64,000 nt of DNA from Brachycybe producta (taxonomy: Eukaryota > Arthropoda > Diplopoda > Playtdesmida > Andrognathidae), in the NCBI GenBank assembly GCA_036925085.1, contig JAUPFP010000038.1, forward strand, positions 2,021,671-2,085,670, read 5' to 3'. Of the stretch, positions 47,586 to 61,606 are shown in pieces. A program made the translations under genes and the position numbers. The notes beneath the pieces were generated by a model, which was not told where the DNA came from, searched no databases, and saw nothing but the letters and a program-made list of their open reading frames with translations. The number at the start of each line of letters is the position of its first letter. The first letter of the stretch is position 1.

Positions 47586-47589
47586 CTGC

Positions 47590-48190
47590 TAGCCTGAATT
47601 AAAATTTTTTTTGAAAAAGTCAGATAATAAAGAATTTAGTAAAAATAAATAAAACATGGAAAAGTCAGAAAATTTTGTAAAAAAAAAATATGTAAAACCT
47701 AGAAAAGTCAGGGGATTTTGCAAAAAAAAATGTAAAACCTGGAAAAATCAGAGAATTTATTTGCTGAAATTTCAATTCCAGTGATTCACAAAAACTGTCA
47801 AAAATCGAAAAAGAATTTAAACGCTCTAAAAAGCAATAAAATGGGCTCAGTAGGGCTCAACGGAGCCCAGAAGTATCAAAAATATTAAAACAGGATAAAA
47901 TATAGAAGAATTTTTAAAATTCGAAAATATAAGAAAAACAGGGTTGTTACTCAACCTGGAAACACTAGAAAAACTGGAAAAGTCAGGAAATTAAAAAATT
48001 TTCAAAACAAACAAAAAAAACGCCAGAAACTACTAGCCATCAGCAGTGCAAAATACATATACGACAGTGATTTTTATAGTGTAGAAAAGTTTTTTGAAAA
48101 ACCATGGAAAATATCTAACTTTCGTATGAAAAACCTGAAAAAATCAGAAGATTTCAGAAATGAAAATCGGTGGCAACCCTGCAAAATTAT
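47590..48190 (+). repeat. Dispersed repeat, family C, copy 5, internally repetitive
   Basis: The unit AAAACCTGGAAAAATCAGAGAATTT recurs at about 47655, 47696, 47735, 47958 and 48125. The element then runs through AAAATCGAAAAAGAATTTAA and ATTTTTAAAATTCGAAAATA. Opposite orientation to the copies at 16.4 and 43.8 kb. Confidence 0.55.
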
Positions 48191-51100
48191 ACTTCCTCTC
48201 ATTACAATACCTAACAATACACAATTTAAATGTATTTACATAAAAACTATCATTATACCTTCTTTAAGAACCCGTAAGTTTTAAGCCAAAGTATTATAAA
48301 TAAAGAAAATAATTATCAAAATGGATTAACAGTAAATTGTTTACATTACAAAAGAAACGTTCAGTCTGTTGAAATCTTAAGAAGAAAAAAATCTATTAAA
48401 TAAATGGCAAGACACACACATATTCAAAGAACAAGTGAATACAGAAGAGAAGAAGAAAAAAAAAGACACAAAAACACAAAACAAGATAGAAAATTATCTC
48501 CCTATCCACAAAGTAAAACTTAATTAGTAAAGCGATGTAAGAAATTAAATTTCCTTTCATCTTCTTCATCAAATGAAATAGGTCTCTCTCTCTCTCTTTT
48601 TATATAGAACATACATTTGGAGGATACATAGCCCACGGAACTTAAATACAGTCTTTTATAGCTATTTATTTGCCAGGTTGTTTGTTTTATTCCAGCAAAA
48701 CAACAACAACAACAACTGAAAGCATTTTTTTTTCATTCTTCTTGAAGAAGAAGAAGAAGAAAAAAAAAAACGCCCAACAACATACGAAGACTTTTATAAC
48801 GATATCATATCTCCTCTTATGACCTCCAGTTATAAGTTTTTTTTTCTCCCATTATTTCATCTGTTGTGCTATTTTTTTTTTAAATCCTAAAAATTATTTA
48901 AAAGAAAATAAGAGCAAACAACACAAAAGTGGATATATTTCAATAACATTTTTCCCCCATCTTTTTGAGATCATTCACATCAATGTTTGAAATTTAGTTG
49001 TAAATGAAGATGACAATTATAAATCTATAAAAAAAATAATATATCCAGATTCAGAAAAAAAAAAATACTTTGATCTTCAGAGATCAGTTTCTTCTTTACA
49101 ATCCATCTTGCAATACAAACAAGAAGAGATTTGAGAATACGTTTCATAAAAAAAAAAGATCAGAATATTCAAATAACACAAAAAATGACCAAAAAAACAC
49201 TGCGGGAAGCTGACATGGTAGTACTTATCTCCATAAAAAAGTATTGATGTTATTATGTCCTTCTACCCAGGCTCCACAATAAACCGTAAAATTGTGTTGG
49301 CACATTACACGACAATTTATTTATCGAAAAAATTCCTGTTCCGCGATACAAACGTAAATAATCCTCGTTTATAATATCGCAACTTATAACCCTTACATCG
49401 GTAATTCGCAAACGGTATACTGCGAAGTTTTGGATGTTATATTGAGCACCACTTCTAGCTTGTCTCGGCAGTTAACTATAACCTTGGATAATGTAACTGC
49501 AGTTATTTTTTTTATTTTGTAATTGAAACGAGGTTTAAGTATTTCAAAAAAACGAGGCAAAACCGAGGTGATTATTATACAGGACTTAAATATATCGCAT
49601 TATGTATCCAATAAATAAATAAATACGAGTCGTGTTTCTGTCCATAGTTTTTACATGAAATGTGGAGGAGTCTGGATAGGAGGATATAGATCGATATTTA
49701 CTGTAAATACTCCCGCATAACCAAGCTCAAAATAATATGAACCAGTAGAACTAAAAAGAATGAAAACAAAGCAATTGTTTTAAAAGAATTATTTTTTTTT
49801 TGTTAAAAACCACATTTTTTTTTTGTCTTCCATTTCTAAAACTTGTTAACTTTTCTCCTCTTACGAATAATATTATTGTGTTCTGCTAAAACAAACAACA
49901 TTTCATTTAAATTTAAACACGTCATTATGTGTAAACTTCTTTAAACACACTGAAGAAGAAAGAGTTTCTTTACTGTCACCTAATATAAGTAATGCCTATG
50001 AGCAAATAAAACATAGAAAAGGAAAGAAGAAATTCTATGCAGAGAAAGTGTAGAGAGACCCGTGTAGACAATGTATATTACTGTAATTAGCACCTACTGC
50101 ATATATACTGTACAATGTGTTATTATGACTAAAGGCTATTACACAACTGCAAGTTCTAATCAGAATGTCGATTAGATAATCAGCCCAGTTATTTACACAA
50201 ATCCTGAATTCACATTTAGATTCAAAGATAATCAGTGTGGTTCTCTGCGTTTGAATAAAAACAAGAAATTCCTTCTGAAAATTTATAGAAACTATTTACA
50301 TACAGTCTTAATAAATTTCATGGACAAATTACAATTAGTAGTCTTGTGTTCTAAACATTACACTTAATGGAAATGGGGAGACGTAAATTACAATTTAAAC
50401 GAGAATCCAATAAAGAAACTTTAGAAAAGAATTCATCTAGAAAACGCCTAAAATACTTGCATCTATTTATACAAAAAAGTTCAGTTGAAAATGTTCCAGT
50501 TCAATAATTCAGCAAAAAAAAAAGTCCTTTGGCAGCAAATATTTGAATTGTTGAATCGGAAGCGTTGGATAACGACTTCATTGGTGTTAAAAATCATAGC
50601 ATCCGACCACAAGTTGACACTGAAAACAAAGGATCTAACTTTTTTTTACTTGCCACACGTTAGCCGAATCCACAAAGTTAGTCTATACTATATGAGATTC
50701 AAAATCAATGACGTAAAAAGGTGCACAACTAAGATGTTTCATTTTGTTTCGTCATCAACCCATTGTCAAATACCTAGATTATTTGCACCGTTGAGGTAAT
50801 GACACACGATTCAACTTTCAACCAATTTTAGACACAACAGTGTTTTTTTTTGTTTCATTGTTCCATATAATTATATGGAACAATGACCTGAAAGGGGGGG
50901 AGGGGGAGAAGCCAGCAGTCACCACTACCTTAACTTTCACATAAAGCAAACACTCCATTGTTCATTGGCTGTTGCATTCAACAATTGCAAGAAACATGGT
51001 TGCTGCTCGTGTCATGAGAGTTGCTAGCAACAAATGGAAAAACTGCCATTATTACAAGTTACAACTGGGTTCGATGTTTGTAAAATGCACCGTGTGTCCT

Positions 51101-52750
51101 CGGCTTAAGACTCTTCATCCATAACTTCCGATCTAACTGTGTTAGTCAACTGAGTTATCGAGCTGATATACTTTAAACTGAACACCCTGTATACAAAAAA
51201 AAAGAAGAGAAAGCATCCTATAAAATGTCTGGAATCTAGCGTTGACCCTCTTGGGAAAAAGCTTTTACTAAAATAACGAAGTAAATCAACCTTAAAGTTA
51301 TGTCCGATTGAGAGACATATTTTCTTTGAAATAAAACTCCAAGTCTATATATAGATAGAGAACGGATTGGTTTTTGATAGAGAAACGCCCCCTTAAACTT
51401 GGCAACCACTGATTACTATTGTATAATGCACACTGAAAACAAACGATTATTATCAAGTAGTGAACTTAGGCGGCAATCATCATCATCATCATCATTCACC
51501 ATTGATTAGTGATTGCACCAGGAACAAGTAGCCTTTTCGCACGCCCCGTATTTCACCTATTACCACATTTACAACATTTCAAAATCCATATTAATATCCA
51601 TAGAGAGTAAAAAAAATCGAACAAAAACATTATAATAAGACAAGAATCCGAACAATTCAAAAGATGCGGGTAGAAACTTAAGTTTAACAAGACTCGAGAG
51701 AATAAAATTGCCATTATCTAGTTTTACTACCTTTTTGCTTCTTAACTGAAGCTGATAATCAAGACTGACCATCAGTAATTAATATGACCACACTATTGCA
51801 ATATATTTCTTATAAGATAGCCAATTTGTCAAGGGAATAAACAAACATTTGCGGGGTTAACAACAACAAAAATGAAATAGCTTCTTTTGATTGGTTGAGT
51901 TAATTTAGGATCAGCCAACCTTGACTTTTTATTTTTGAGCAAAAAAAAAAAAAAAAAAATTCCGAACTGAAACGGTTAATCAAACTTCACAATTATAAAG
52001 GGCACTAATTTGTTAAGTTCCGAAAGATTGAGTTCGGATCATAATGTCACTTGATTGCACAACTGAAAAAAAAAACGTCTGAATTCAGGTGTAAAAGAGA
52101 AGAAAAGAGTGTGTGTGTGTGTGATGAGGACTGTCAAGTAATCTCTTAAGATAAATTCTCATGGCGAGAGACATAAGCTCCAAGAGCACCATAAATTCCG
52201 AAAAGGGCAAATGGATTTCCGATGGTTACAACTGGGCTCTAGAGAACACTGTATATACAGATATTAGAATCCATGGTGCCTCGTATATAACAGTCAAACT
52301 GTTCTGATCTAATGCTCTATTTATTATATTCGGGCGTCTGTCTATTTCAAGGGGAGGGGGGTTAATTTCATATTCAATACCAACAAAAAAAAAAGAGTTC
52401 ATATATAGAAAATAATGTTCAAATTAAAACGAAAATACAACCATAAAACAAGAAAAATAATTACGAGCGTACGTCATAAACAACTTAGAGAAAGAAGCTT
52501 TATTTATTTAAATTTCTGGTATCAAAAGTAATATTGTAATATTGGAAAATACAAAAGTAAATTACCAGTAATTATTTTTTTATGATGAAAAGATATCTAA
52601 ATTTAAATGTGTATATTGAACAACTTTAAGTTTCAGAATTATGAAATTAATCCACAATATAGAAATAAAATATGGTTCATGTTTATTTTTTTAAATTTCT
52701 ATCAAAGAGTTTATTATTGATTAAATAATATTAACTAAAAAAAATCAACT
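48191..52750. other. AT-rich non-coding region
   Basis: Simple repeats (CAACAA near 48702, AGAAGA near 48745, CATCAT near 51478) and poly(A) at 51941-51959. At 51182-51195 there is GAACACCCTGTATAC, a mariner-like end type in reverse sense. The 104-codon plus frame at 50485-50799 shows no recognised motif. Confidence 0.35.
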
Positions 52751-52754
52751 TAAG

Positions 52755-53310
52755 CTGGTTTTAAAGTGCAAAGCGCAAAAGCAAAATTAAGAAAAAATTG
52801 AAAGTGTTTTATGTTATATTTTCATGTTTATATCTTTTAGAATAAGCTTTTTATGTTTGAACATAATCCAACTTTAAGCAGAAGATACTGTTTAATTTAT
52901 GTCTATAAAAAGTTCATTTTGAAAGATATCAACATTAAATAACAGTTAAAGTGGTTTTAAAGTATAAACGCCTCTCGAATTACTCTATCTTTCAGGTCGA
53001 TATCTTTCAAATAAGCTTTCGATTTCAGTTTGAAAATCAATCCACTTTAACTAGACGATATTTTTTTAATTTTTGTCCATATGAAATTTACTATGAAATT
53101 TACTATGAAAGATATCAACACGAAAATACCCTTCCAGTTTATAAAACACTTCTAGATACTTTCTAATTACTATTAATTTCGCTTTTGAAAAACAAAACAA
53201 TCTGAGTTAGAAATTCAGAGCTGTCTCCCGTCCATAAACCATCTTTGAGTGATTCAATTACTCTTCTAGTTTCCATTTCTTTTAGTGTTGTTGCTCCTAA
53301 AATGCAAAAA
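52755..53310. repeat. Dispersed hairpin repeat, family B, copies 6-7
   Basis: Two partial units side by side: TTAGAATAAGCTTTTTATGT and AAAAAGTTCATTTTGAAAGA, then TTTCAAATAAGCTTTCGATT and AATTTACTATGAAAGATATC, with the right end GTGATTCAATTACTCTTCTA. Confidence 0.5.
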
Positions 53311-54285
53311 AAAAAACTAGCTGTTTCTTATTTAAGAGAGCTTAACATAAAAATGGCGTAATTTAACAAATTACAAAGAAGGGAAGTGTTCAAGATCTCA
53401 ACACGACTCAATTAATAATTTTCCTTGGCATCAAAAAAAGTAGTACTTTTCAAAGATTTTATCATTTTCAATATAGTCTAGGGCTTAAGCACATTCTAAT
53501 CTTGCTTTTTTTTTCTCTGTTGTTGTTCTTGTTGTTGCTGTAAAATTCAGAATCCTTTTGTTCGTGAAACTTAAAAAAAATGACAACAATACAAAAATAG
53601 AGAAACAAAAATGTATTATTAATTAATCATTCAAACGAGAATAAAGAAGAAGACAAAAAAAAAAGATTTACGTCAGAAAAGAAAAGAAAAGTGGAGGAGA
53701 AAAATAACGAACAAACATATTAACAATAATCAGTTAATCACACTTAAGACTTCTCCATTCTGAAAACTTGACGTCATTATAATTGTTTAATACATCTCGT
53801 GTATTATTCATTGTTCATTTAATCTTTCATTAATATTAAGAACGTGATAAAATAGAAGAAAAGTAAAACTGGGCATCAAAAGAAAATTAAAATGTCTCTC
53901 TCTCTCTCTCTCTCTCTCACTGCTTTGCACATAACATTTGGCAGTGATGATGATGGTGGTACACGGTGCATATGTGTTTTAATTATTATTCTTAGAGAAA
54001 ACTCAAAAGACAGTCAGTGTATGTATAATAATATACACAACACTGGAAGGTGGATTATAAAATTATTCACAGTAATCTACTTCAAGCTATTTGTAAACAC
54101 GTTTAATGTAGAAACTCAAAAGATCCTGGCCATTTCTAAGCAAAAGATCGCTCTACCCTCCCCCCCCCCCTATGTGAGCAAAACTTTTATTAATAAAACA
54201 TAGCCAACCAAAAGTAATAATATGAACAATTTCAAAATTTGTTCATTTTAAATGCAATTTGTACACTTAACAAAAATTTCGCCCC
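53311..54285. other. AT-rich non-coding region
   Basis: (CT)n near 53896-53918 and poly-C near 54161. No gene is recognised. Confidence 0.4.
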
Positions 54286-54289
54286 AAAA

Positions 54290-54790
54290 AAATAATAAGC
54301 AACGAGTAATTTCTCCCACATTACAAATACAATTAGTACTCTGCTAGCAGCCAAATAGGCCTATGGCAGAGGGACATAAAAGTCCATATGCAGCATTAAG
54401 CATTGTCAAGCACTTATACATATGCACATACATAAAAACAAAATGAATGTACAAATGTCAATCCCACAAAACAAAATTATCCCCATTCACCACTGCCATT
54501 GTCTTATAACTCTAGGAAAAAAAGACCAAGAATATGAATCTGTACTAGCAAAAATCTCTCTAATATTCTTAGAGTGGTCAGCCCTGCCCATGTATTATAT
54601 AGTGTTTTATGAATATCACTGGACTGTAGTTTAGGACAATCACCACGTGTAATTTTTCCAAACAATTTCAAACTTAACATAGCCCTGACAGCATCTCAGT
54701 GAACAGATTAAATGAGTTTTCATACTCAGAAAATTATGAGTCCACCACAATCTCTTTTTTTTACTTCATGTGTTTCCATACAAACAGACT
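54290..54790 (-). mobile_element. Decayed 3' fragment of a non-LTR retrotransposon
   Basis: On the minus strand near 54500-54560 the frame reads DSYSWSFFPRVIRQWQW, the counterpart of FWSFLPNVIRLWNSLP in the 29 kb LINE. The 3' part shares AGTACTCTGC...GGCAGAGGGA-type tail text. Stops and frameshifts abound. Confidence 0.5.
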
Positions 54791-54862
54791 AGTGATGAAT
54801 CCAATTTAGTTATTTAAAATAGATTTCTGTGATATATTTTGCATATCTTGAAAATACGCCAG

Positions 54863-54979
54863 GCAAAGTTGGAGGCCAAGATCCAAAAGATCAAAGCCTC
54901 CAAAGCACCAAACGAGTTACAAGTCCAGGAGAAAGACTTTCCAAACCTGCTGGATCGTACAGATATCATTTTTGTATAA
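54863..54979 (+). CDS. Possible coding exon with strong codon bias, unrecognised
   Basis: Follows a CAG at 54860-54862 and runs 38 codons to TAA at 54977. The peptide contains AKLEAKIQKIKASKAPNEL and QVQEKDFPNLLDRTDIIFV. It is about 46% GC in a region that is far more AT-rich, with GAG, GCC, AAG, ATC and CTG codons typical of a well-expressed gene. A donor-like GTACAG at 54957 could end the exon after GGATC (phase 1). No neighbouring exon was found. It might be a real exon of an unseen gene, a retrocopy fragment, or chance. Confidence 0.35.
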   Translation, partial: AKLEAKIQKIKASKAPNELQVQEKDFPNLLDRTDIIFV

Positions 54980-57900
54980 AATGTTGTATATGGTGTAGAC
55001 AGTTACATTCATTACAATTTAACCAAAATGGTGTTGAAGTTTTCAAGTTCAAGTAGAGTGGACGATTTTTTTTTAAAAAGTAATTAGCAATTCACCTTTT
55101 CTCATATGATTTGTGATTGAAAGTAAGCTCGTAATTAAACACGAGTAACTGCAATTAATTTCTTTTTAAAATTTAGCCATTGCAATTTAGTTTTCGTCAC
55201 TAAAATAATTAATAATTCCAATTAATTACTTTGAGCAGTGACTGACTGTGTACTGATTTTATTTACAGCGAATTGTTTTTTAAATAAAATTTTTATAAAT
55301 CTCATTTAATATTGAAACTGAAATATGACAAAACGTAACAATAATAAATAAGTAAAAATACTAAAAATCCATAAGAAAAGTGTTCAAGAGATTTAAATGA
55401 CATACACTCTAAAATGTGTGTGTATTATGTGTTTCTCATTTAATGTCTACCGAATAAAGTGAACATCAGGATCAGAATAAGAAGAAAAAATCTCCTAAAA
55501 AAACAACGTTCGTTTTAGTGCTTTGTATCCGATCGAATATCATGAGAAACACTGTCGGATATCCGGGGTCGGTTATTCGCGGCAAGAAAAATAAACACAA
55601 TGTATAAAAACTATTCTTACTTTTAATATACAAAACACATTTAACAACTATTGATTGTTGAAAGTGGGAGGAAATGAGGGTGAATGTGTTGCATCATAGG
55701 GTCCTGAAGGGCCAAGAAAGAGAGACAGAGAGAGAGAGCGCGAGAGAGAGAAACACCATGTGATAGTGAGCATCTGTTAAGACTCTCTTGGCATTCAGTG
55801 TGCATTTATAAGAAGAAGAAAAAAATAAAGAAATTTCATCTGAGAAACTAAACTGAAACTGCTTATCTTTTGTAAAAGTGGGTGGAGAAAAGAGAAGCAA
55901 AAAAAAGGGCATAAAGAATGGTATATGTTTCCCCCCCCCCTCCTCCCAAATTGTAAAGACATACCGTATAAGGATCTGACTATAACATATTTGCAATGTG
56001 TGTGTGTGTGCAGCAACATCTCTGAAAACTTATACACACTATAATAATAAGGAAACTCAATAAGAAAAGCTTAATATATATATAACAATACATGGTAAAC
56101 GTAATGCTTCTAAAAAAAATAAACCCTGAGTTAAGTGGAAGAAATAATTTAACCTAACCTCCTCCTCCTCCTTCTTCTTCTTCTTCTTCTTCCCTTTTTA
56201 ACCAATGATTTCTCATAGAAAGAGAATTAAGTTGAGCAAAAGTATTGCGCGAAAATTGAGTTTCAAACTAGAAAAAAAACTCGTCACAAAAGAGAGAAAG
56301 AAACGTCAGTTGCAGTAGAGAACATAGAGATTCAAGTATAAATGAGGGTATTTCCTGTTCAACTAATAGAATACAATTGTAAATTGCGAATTTATTTGTC
56401 GTTTTCTCTCTCTCTCTCTCCTCTGCACCGGTCATTTTTTTTTGCAATTTAAACCATAACAATGTTCACAAAAGCTCAACTTGATTACAGTTTATTTACC
56501 GTGCAATATCATTAAATTTAAAAAAAAAATCAACACGGATAGATGAATGAATTGGTCAGTAAACGTGATCACTGAATTCTGATAAGTGAGCATAAAATAT
56601 ATTGTTTTTCAAATAAAATCGTGTTATAAAAGTATTGAAACAAAGAATATATATTTAAGCACTTAATAATAAGTTTAAAAAAAACGCATCCAAATAATGG
56701 TTAATTAAAATTTCATTTTTGAAAACTGATTTTATTGCCTATTTGAAATAGATTATAAAACAAATAAAATTGCGACAATCATATCATAGATGCTTATGAT
56801 GTCACTCCTTCTGTGCTATACACTGTATATGACATACGTGGTGCTATCCATTAGTTATTATTTGTCGTATGACAATATTTTCTAATATGCTTTTTGCGAC
56901 TGTTATAAGTCTATGAGCTAGATACGACAATTTACTGTCATATGATAGTCTTGTTATCTTTCTGTAATGACCCCTAAAGATATTTTTACTTCGAAATTGC
57001 AATTACTAACTTATTTCTAAAGAAAAATGATAGTTAGCATTAGTTGTTTGTTTACAAGCAAACTCCATTGTAGAAATCTAAACAAACAAAAAATCAGCCC
57101 ACAACCAATTCATAAAGGGGATATATATTTATATTTACGCCAAAAAATACCAATACACATTACTAATGTTAATGGCCAATTCTTAACTATTGTTAGCGTT
57201 TAATTTAAATATTACTGAATGAGGAAGCCCACTTTAAAAACAAATACAAACCACTTTCGAGTTAAGTAAGAATTTCCGTTAAGCATCTAATTGAAATTCT
57301 AGCTATCGACTTAAATAATATACGCTTATTACAATGACGATTAGAAAACAAAACAAAACTCAATTTAATTTTGATTAAAACCAACAACAACAACAACAAC
57401 AAGATGATACTAATATGGCTACAACCATTATACAGAGAATGTTTCAATTTCATGTTGTTTTTGTTTAAATTCTAAATTGCTATTCAAACGAACAACAGTA
57501 AACAAAAAATAAATAAAGAATAAACAAACTATCTAATTAAGCTGCATTAATTAACATTTAGACTCCATATATAATTATTTTATGTATGGAATCTAATTAA
57601 GAAATACAATACACCAGTTAATTTTCATAATTTGGTTGTTAAGTACTTATACTATTTTTATTCCCTCATTGAATGTTATTATAAGTGGTGGTGGTATCTA
57701 CGTAATTTGCGGCTGACGAGTCACAGTTACCCCCTCCCCCACAATTCCACCTCCCCTTCTCAATGTACTAATTAGCTTTTAAGTTAATTACTGGCCAAAG
57801 AAACAACAACAAAAAACCCAGATAATTCTTATGGATGATGCACGTTCGCATCGGCTAGAATCTCATTGTCACCTTTGACCTCTTGAGATGTCATTTTAAA

Positions 57901-58335
57901 GTCAACTCAATTCAAAACATAATTATAATTATAGACTTAATAGTCATGGGTTGCTTCTAGCACCATAGGTTGCTAAACTCTTGCATTCTCTTACTTGCCT
58001 GCAGAAATATATTAACTGACATTTTTCATTTTCTCTTACAATTGCAGAACGGAATTGTTTCTATTATCTCGATTTCACCATCAAAAGGTAAAGAGAGGGG
58101 GGAGGAGAAAAAAAAAAACTCAATCGAGAATTTTAAAGAGGTACAATATGGGGGGTCAATATATGAGGTCATACTGGGTGTGTTCCGTTTATAAGAAGCA
58201 CTTTTGATGTGTTTACTATCTGAATGCTAAATAAAAAAAATCACTCATTTTCAGAAGGGTCTTTTGAATGGTTTTTGAGTTGATCAACTTCGTAAACATT
58301 GTTATAATTAAAATAAAATTTGTTAAGACAAAATT
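54980..58335. other. AT-rich non-coding region
   Basis: GA tracts near 55718-55750, poly-C at 55931-55940, (CTT)n near 56168-56190. No exon is recognised. Confidence 0.4.
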
Positions 58336-58337
58336 GA

Positions 58338-58592
58338 CAATTTTTTTTTTTACATAAAGATGGTCTAAAATATAATACCCCCCTAGAACGAAAGCCCCGT
58401 CTTCGATTGGTGTGACAGCATTACATATCTTAGATTGAGAACATTTCGCGTAAATACTTTGCTTGATCTTGGTATACACTGTAAAGGGCCTGCCTTGCGT
58501 TGAAAAAAATGAATACACAAAAACTCCAGCCAGGACTTGAACCACAGACCTCTTCCCTTCTCTGCCAAAGACATAACTAATTTTGCTACCAA
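58338..58592 (-). mobile_element. Probable tRNA-derived SINE
   Basis: On the minus strand a tRNA-like head starts near GGTAGCAAAATTAG (58590). It has an A-box-like TAGCAAAATTAGTTA (58574-58588) and a good B box GGTTCAAGTCC (58533-58543), about 30 bases apart. A body of about 180 bases then ends in a poly(A) run (58341-58349). The head lacks a clear anticodon stem and 3' CCA-type closure, so it is not called as a functional tRNA gene. Confidence 0.55.
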
Positions 58593-58920
58593 TGAAAATT
58601 GTGAGATCAAAGGTGACCTTCACCATAAACCACGTGGGTTGATTCATTCTTTTTTTTTAAAAAAAGCGTGATGCAATAATGAAAGCTATCCTGGCTGCCA
58701 ACTTTAAATGTGCAGGGGGATCCGGTGAAATTTGATGATTTTTCACAAAAAATGAAGTAAAACGGAGGAAAATTGAAAATTCTAATATGGCCTAACAAAA
58801 AGTCCATCTAAAGATGTGTATACTGGTTAATTCTCACGATTCTAGAGTATGTAGTTTCCGAGAACATTCGTGCACAAATGGCGAGAGGGAGGGAAACACA
58901 GTCCTTAGCAAATTATGATA
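58593..58920. other. AT-rich non-coding region
   Basis: No gene is recognised. Confidence 0.4.
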
Positions 58921-58922
58921 CA

Positions 58923-59005
<83 letters not shown>
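58921..59005. repeat. (TA)n microsatellite
   Basis: About 41 TA units, uninterrupted. Confidence 0.9.
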
Positions 59006-59008
<3 letters not shown>

Positions 59009-61606
59009 GCTATGTACTTTTTTATTTCAATAAAAATTTCTATAAAAATTTGACCTAAATTAATGAAAATATTTAAAACAAAATATATCTTGAGTAACTG
59101 GCACCACACAGTGCCTTAAATGGAAATAACGGCGGCCATTTCATTATCAATTTTTCTTAAAAAATCATTGGGAAAGCCGTGTATTTATATAAGGAGGCTA
59201 TGGCTGAACAAACCCACTATCTTACTTTTGTTAAAAAAGTTTATCAAAAAGAGTTGAAAAGAAGAACCTTTTCTAATTAACAAGACATCTATCTCGTACA
59301 TACATACACTGTATAATAAACACACATATGTATGAACACAATTAGAAAAAAAAACATCAGAGCTAAAGTAACAAGATTCTTTTATCTTGTTACAAAGTAA
59401 TAAGCTAAGAGAGAGAGAGAGAGAGAGAGAGAGTCACAAAGCTTCCTTTCTATTTCTATTATGTACGCTACACAGGAGACAGTGCTAACAATTCTTGTGT
59501 TAGTTATACTAACTACCTTTTGACATAATGTACTTTCATACCCATGATTCAAAAAACTTCCTTCTCATAAAATAATCTTTTCTCAATCAATAATAATATA
59601 AAAACACTGTTGAAAAACAGAAACCCCTTTCGTTGTACAGTATGTCACTGACAAACATCACAAACCACACAACCCCCCCCCCCACACACACACTCAAAAA
59701 AGGTGATGATTTCATTAACAGAAAGAAAGTGAGAGAGAGAGAGAGAGAGCAATCACCTTACATACTTTTTGAATTCACTCTCTTTGTTTGTTTTTACCAT
59801 CACCAATAAAAAAACCCTGTAAAGTGTGCTGGAGAATTATTATTTTTGAAAATTAAAGAGAGATATAGAACCTGAATAGAAAGAAGGATTATTTTAGGAA
59901 GTTCCCTATCATATAGCTTCCCCCGTCCAGCCTTTCAGTTTCTCATCTATTTATTACATTTGGAAAGAAAAACACTTAGGCTATAAATAATAAAACGCGT
60001 GTCCAAAAGACATTTCATCAACAAAGTAATGCAATATAATAGGGGGGGGCTATGCATACAATAGTGCGTATAATCTGTACCAGGTTAGTAACGTTTGCGT
60101 ATGTTTTTTTTTTGCTGAGTAAGTGCAATAAACACACTATACCCAATTGAAGGAATGGCGTGGCTGACTACTGCAAACCACTTTACAATAATAAATGTTG
60201 CTTAATAAGTAATAATAACTATGGATACAACCTTACTGAGGGGGGGGGGGGGGGGGGAAAGGTTTATTTATATGAATAGTGGCAAGCTCAAGACATGTCC
60301 TCCCCTCTCTTAATTGTATGACATATGGGAATTAAAAGACATCAAGAAAATAAACAATTGCATCTTTTTTTGTGTCATCCTTTCTTTTTTTTTCAAAAAA
60401 AAAAAATAGACAAGACGCATTCAATCAATGAATTTTCAGACTTTTTCAGAATAAAAGAAAAATTGAAACACATGTCTAAAAGCTGGTCCGACTTCGTTAA
60501 ATAAATAACACTACACAAAACAAAAGCCAAAGAAAAATCTAAACAACTAACTTTTGTTAAAGACTTATATATATATATAAGACATACTAAAACAGACACT
60601 TTACTGGGGGAAAAAAGGGGAGGGGGGAATAATTTTTGAAGTTCTCTCACTCTCCTTTATGTCCAATTTCACAGCTACAACAATAACAATAGCTAAACAA
60701 TAATACTATTTTAAGTTATAGTTGAAAAGATATTTCAAGTGATGTTCGATTATTTATTGATTTCGTAGTAGAAAAGGCCTCAGTGTTTTTAGGGTCACTT
60801 TATAATTTAGCAGTTGATAGTGAACTGGGAATTTCCTAGCAATAAATATATAGAAAAAGAAAAAAGCAGTGTGTACCACTCACTGGCCAAGTGTATATTG
60901 GACAAAATCCACAAAATTGCACTTTATAAATGTCCAAAAAAACTAGTGATAAAGATAGATTTACTTGACCCTTTTTTGACATCAGAACAAGAGGAAGAAA
61001 GAAAAACTAAAACAAAAAAAAATGAAGAAAGGGGGGGGGGGGGGAAATTTGATGAAAAAAAGAAGTTGTAAGACGATGAAGATAAATATTTAGCGCATCT
61101 ATCAATGTCTGTAAACTGAGTAAATGAAGTAATTTACAAAGAAGAATAGCAACCAAAAAAAAATAAAAAAAAACAGGAGGCAGCACGTAAGAAGGAGGGA
61201 AGACGCTGTTTTTACTATGGGCTCATGTTCAGAATTTGAACACAGCATGACATCTAAATATTCAAATTTCACCACATCTTTTTTTTAAAAAAAAGCATAT
61301 ATGTATTGCGTGCATCGTGAGTGTGTGAAGTGGTCCAAATGCCTTAATGAGAACGAATATAAGTAGGCATATATAAAACATAATAGTAATATATAAAAGG
61401 ATAAGAGAGTGAGAAAGAGAATGCGCATTTTGATGTTTTCAGACTCAATCAATTTGATGGGTTTTTTTTTTTTTTTGCTTAAGAGAAAAATGCTGACAGC
61501 TTAGAATTCAAAATTACACCAAGTCTATTTTTTGTTATCATCTGAAACAATCTTTTTTTTTACAGTGTAGATTATTTAAATATTTCATAAGACATCTAGA
61601 ATAAAG
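59006..61606. other. AT-rich non-coding region with homopolymers
   Basis: (AG)n at about 59408-59433, poly-C near 59672, poly-G at 60241-60257 and 61030-61043. The frame at 60814-61071 (+) ends in a low-complexity Lys/Glu/Gly tail and is not called. Confidence 0.4.

Noticed and set aside
50485..50799. 104-codon plus frame
   Set aside because: Has a start and stop, but composition and context are those of AT-rich non-coding DNA and no motif is recognisable.
58527..58592. Functional tRNA gene
   Set aside because: A and B boxes are present but the cloverleaf is not completed; a SINE head fits better.
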